Assembly: GCA_020849195.1 (NCBI GenBank) | Contig: JADLGT010000117.1 | Coordinates: forward strand, 1-9,794 | Origin: Bacteroidia bacterium | GTDB lineage: Bacteria; Bacteroidota; Bacteroidia; JABDFU01 | DNA: 9,794 nt | Direction: 5' to 3' | Part shown: positions 7,878-9,794 of the stretch, piece after piece | Numbering within the stretch: position 1 is the first letter of the stretch | Layout of the letters: every line of letters starts with the position of its first letter | Made by a program: the position numbers and the translations under genes | The notes under the pieces: model-generated | What the model was told of the DNA's origin: nothing | The model's input: only the letters and a program-made list of their open reading frames with translations | The model's database searches: none

Positions 7878-9794
7878 ATGAATGAAAAAAAACTATTTTC
7901 GATTTTTATTGCATTCTTATTCCTTCTTTGTTTTCCAATTGTAGCTCAGGAGACTAGCGGAAACACAAAACGAAAATCGGATAAAGCAGATCTTCTGTTT
8001 TCTATTGAAGATTATTGGGGCGCACTCCCTTTATACAAAGAACTGGCTGATGCTAATCCAACAAACGTTAAGTATAATAACCGTACAGGAATATGTTATT
8101 TTTATTCGGCACATAAAACAAGAAGTATTCCCTACTTTGAAGCAGCAATGAAAAACTGGGGCAAAGACACTATCCCCGAAGTGTATTATTATTTAGGCAC
8201 TTCGTACCAAATGCTTAATCAGTTTGACAAAGCCATTTCGTATTTTAATATGCTTAAAAAATCTATTCACACTGAAACAAACGGAGCAGGCGCATCAAAT
8301 GATGCAGACAGAGCAATACAACAGTGTAATACGGGTAAAAAATATATTGAAAATCCAACCAGTATTAGAATCCTTAATATCGGATCTAGTATTAATACTG
8401 TCGATCCCGAATACGCACCAGTTATTTCGGCCGATGAATCGAAACTGATTTTTACTTCTAAACGAAAAGAGGGTACAGGAAGCCTCACTACACCCGATGG
8501 ATACTATTACGAAGACATTTATATTGCGGATAAATTGTCGGAGGGATGGCAGGTACAAAACTTTGATACCACATTAAAAAATCAAAAACGCTCCTTAATG
8601 TATATTTTTTGGTCGAAGTCGCGACAAATAGGATCGGCAATAAATACCAAAGATCACGATGCCGCGATCTCTCTTTCTCCCGATGGAACAACGTTGTTTG
8701 TGTATCGAGATAATTTTATTTACCAAACAAAATTTGACGGAAAAAAATGGGGAGATCTTATAAAATTAAGTGATTATGTCAATGAAAAACGCAGTTTTCA
8801 ACCAAGCTGTAGCATGACTGCAGATGGTAAACTGCTGTACATTGTGAGCGACCGGCCGGGAGGTTTTGGAGGGAAAGATATTTATGTGTCGAACAAAGCA
8901 CCCGATGGCACTTGGGGTCCCTGTACTAATTTGGGCGATTCAATTAACACCGAATTTGATGAGGACGCTCCCTTCATAACACCCAACGGGAAAACACTTT
9001 ATTTTTCGTCGCAAGGACATGATAACATGGGCGGCTACGATATTTTTAAATCGGAAATGAGTGCCGATGGAAAATGGTCTAGTCCGATAAACCTTGGTTA
9101 CCCGACCAATACCGGAGCTGATGACATATTCTTTGTTATGAATGCAAATGAAACGAGGGCCTACCTCTCGTCGATAAAAGAAGATACCTATGGAGATTAT
9201 GACATTTATTTGCTTTCATTTGTTCCCGAAACATATTTGTATGCTGCAATTAAGGAAGGAAACTCCTATACTCCCGTGAATACTATAATAAGAACACGCG
9301 GTAAAAAAGCGCCAATCGATACAACTTCCTATTCCGTTTGCCGTACGCCCGGAACCCATAAGCTAGCTTTACTATCGCCCGATTCCTATTCGCTAACAAT
9401 TGAATCGGCAGGAATGAAACCTCACACTATTGATGTAAAAGTTCCGGATCAGAGTTACAAAAAACCTTTTTACAACGAAGTAAATTATGAGCTATTTAAA
9501 ACTGCTGATGGAAAACCATATAAACAAGTTACGACTATTTACACTGCATTTTTTGATGTGGACAGCGTAATAAATTCCGATTCTAAATTGGCAGCTATCT
9601 CCAATAAGCAATCGGCTTATTCGTCTATGGTGAAATCATTAGACCAAAATAAAACGAGTTTGAATTTTAAAGTCTTTACTTTTACTGATATATTGATGGA
9701 TACAACGAAAGCCGTATTGGCCATGAACAAAGATTCCATCAGGAAAACTACTGAAAGTGTAAAAAAGGAAACAACACCTATTGGGTCAATACCA
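7878..9794 (+). CDS. Second TPR-PD40 envelope protein, paralogue of the preceding gene (partial)
   Basis: The frame starts at ATG 7878 and stays open for 639 codons to the window end, so the C-terminus is missing. Residues 1-24 form a Sec signal peptide (hydrophobic stretch FSIFIAFLFLLCFPIVAQ, no lipobox). TPR-like helices follow to about 165. Five PD40 blades align with those of the upstream gene: ADESKLIFTSKR (185-196), PDGTTLFVYRD (268-278), ADGKLLYIVSDR (315-326), PNGKTLYFSSQG (369-380) and NETRAYLSS (424-432), with matching DIY/DIF turns. A beta-rich stretch like the regulatory domain is at about 450-530. Two differences stand out. One is a 23-residue insert at 228-250. The other is a diverged region at 558-604, where FFDVDS and FTD sit where the OmpA domain should start, followed by a Lys/Thr/Ser-rich tail. 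An overlapping ATG at 7882 leads only to a 20-codon frame. It probably arose by tandem duplication and is co-transcribed. Confidence 0.88.
   Translation, partial: MNEKKLFSIFIAFLFLLCFPIVAQETSGNTKRKSDKADLLFSIEDYWGALPLYKELADANPTNVKYNNRTGICYFYSAHKTRSIPYFEAAMKNWGKDTIPEVYYYLGTSYQMLNQFDKAISYFNMLKKSIHTETNGAGASNDADRAIQQCNTGKKYIENPTSIRILNIGSSINTVDPEYAPVISADESKLIFTSKRKEGTGSLTTPDGYYYEDIYIADKLSEGWQVQNFDTTLKNQKRSLMYIFWSKSRQIGSAINTKDHDAAISLSPDGTTLFVYRDNFIYQTKFDGKKWGDLIKLSDYVNEKRSFQPSCSMTADGKLLYIVSDRPGGFGGKDIYVSNKAPDGTWGPCTNLGDSINTEFDEDAPFITPNGKTLYFSSQGHDNMGGYDIFKSEMSADGKWSSPINLGYPTNTGADDIFFVMNANETRAYLSSIKEDTYGDYDIYLLSFVPETYLYAAIKEGNSYTPVNTIIRTRGKKAPIDTTSYSVCRTPGTHKLALLSPDSYSLTIESAGMKPHTIDVKVPDQSYKKPFYNEVNYELFKTADGKPYKQVTTIYTAFFDVDSVINSDSKLAAISNKQSAYSSMVKSLDQNKTSLNFKVFTFTDILMDTTKAVLAMNKDSIRKTTESVKKETTPIGSIP

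Noticed and set aside
7882..7944. ATG AAA AAA start four bases after the chosen start of the second PD40 gene
   Set aside because: It is out of frame and stops after about 20 codons; the ATG at 7878 opens the long frame with a clear signal peptide.
8267..8691. Several overlapping minus-strand frames of 67-87 codons
   Set aside because: They are antisense to the second PD40 gene, whose plus-strand frame is continuous through this region and aligns with its paralogue.

Overview
The window is AT-rich DNA from a member of the Bacteroidota. The evidence is: promoters of the TTG / TAnnTTTG type in place of the usual bacterial -35/-10 boxes, A-rich leaders without a Shine-Dalgarno sequence, a short GyrB of 653 residues, a tRNA-His gene without encoded CCA, and large periplasmic proteins combining TPR, PD40 propeller and OmpA domains. 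I cannot name the genus.

Layout. Bases 1-225 are the 3' end of an outer-membrane beta-barrel gene. A 326-base gap with a good -7 box leads into gyrB (552-2513). A 257-base gap with a G-rich hairpin and an inverted repeat follows, then a tRNA-His gene (2771-2845) with its own promoter and a strong intrinsic terminator. The next segment is read from the minus strand: a PhyH-type Fe(II)/2-oxoglutarate dioxygenase (3321-4301) and, downstream of it, an apparently 3'-truncated DoxX-like membrane protein gene (2976-3236) that breaks off at a cluster of short repeats. From 4418 on, everything is on the plus strand and looks like one operon. A well-matched promoter whose spacer is filled by a 23-base palindrome drives a 2-oxo acid dehydrogenase E2 gene (4490-5797). 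Two tandem paralogous TPR/PD40 genes follow with gaps of 16 and 21 bases; the first ends in a peptidoglycan-binding OmpA domain, and the second runs off the window end.

How the genes relate. gyrB and tRNA-His are housekeeping genes and are probably independent units. The E2 gene (acyl-CoA formation in the cytoplasm) and the two cell-envelope genes share spacing and direction, so co-transcription is likely, but no shared pathway is evident. The first envelope protein has the domain order of PorE, a type IX secretion component, but this order is also common in paralogues of unknown role.

I see no clear new multi-gene system, CRISPR array, phage or intact insertion sequence. The best leads are the palindrome inside the E2 promoter, the truncation of the DoxX-like gene at alternating ATTGGTAT motifs, and the divergence of the second PD40 paralogue (a 23-residue insert and a degraded OmpA region).
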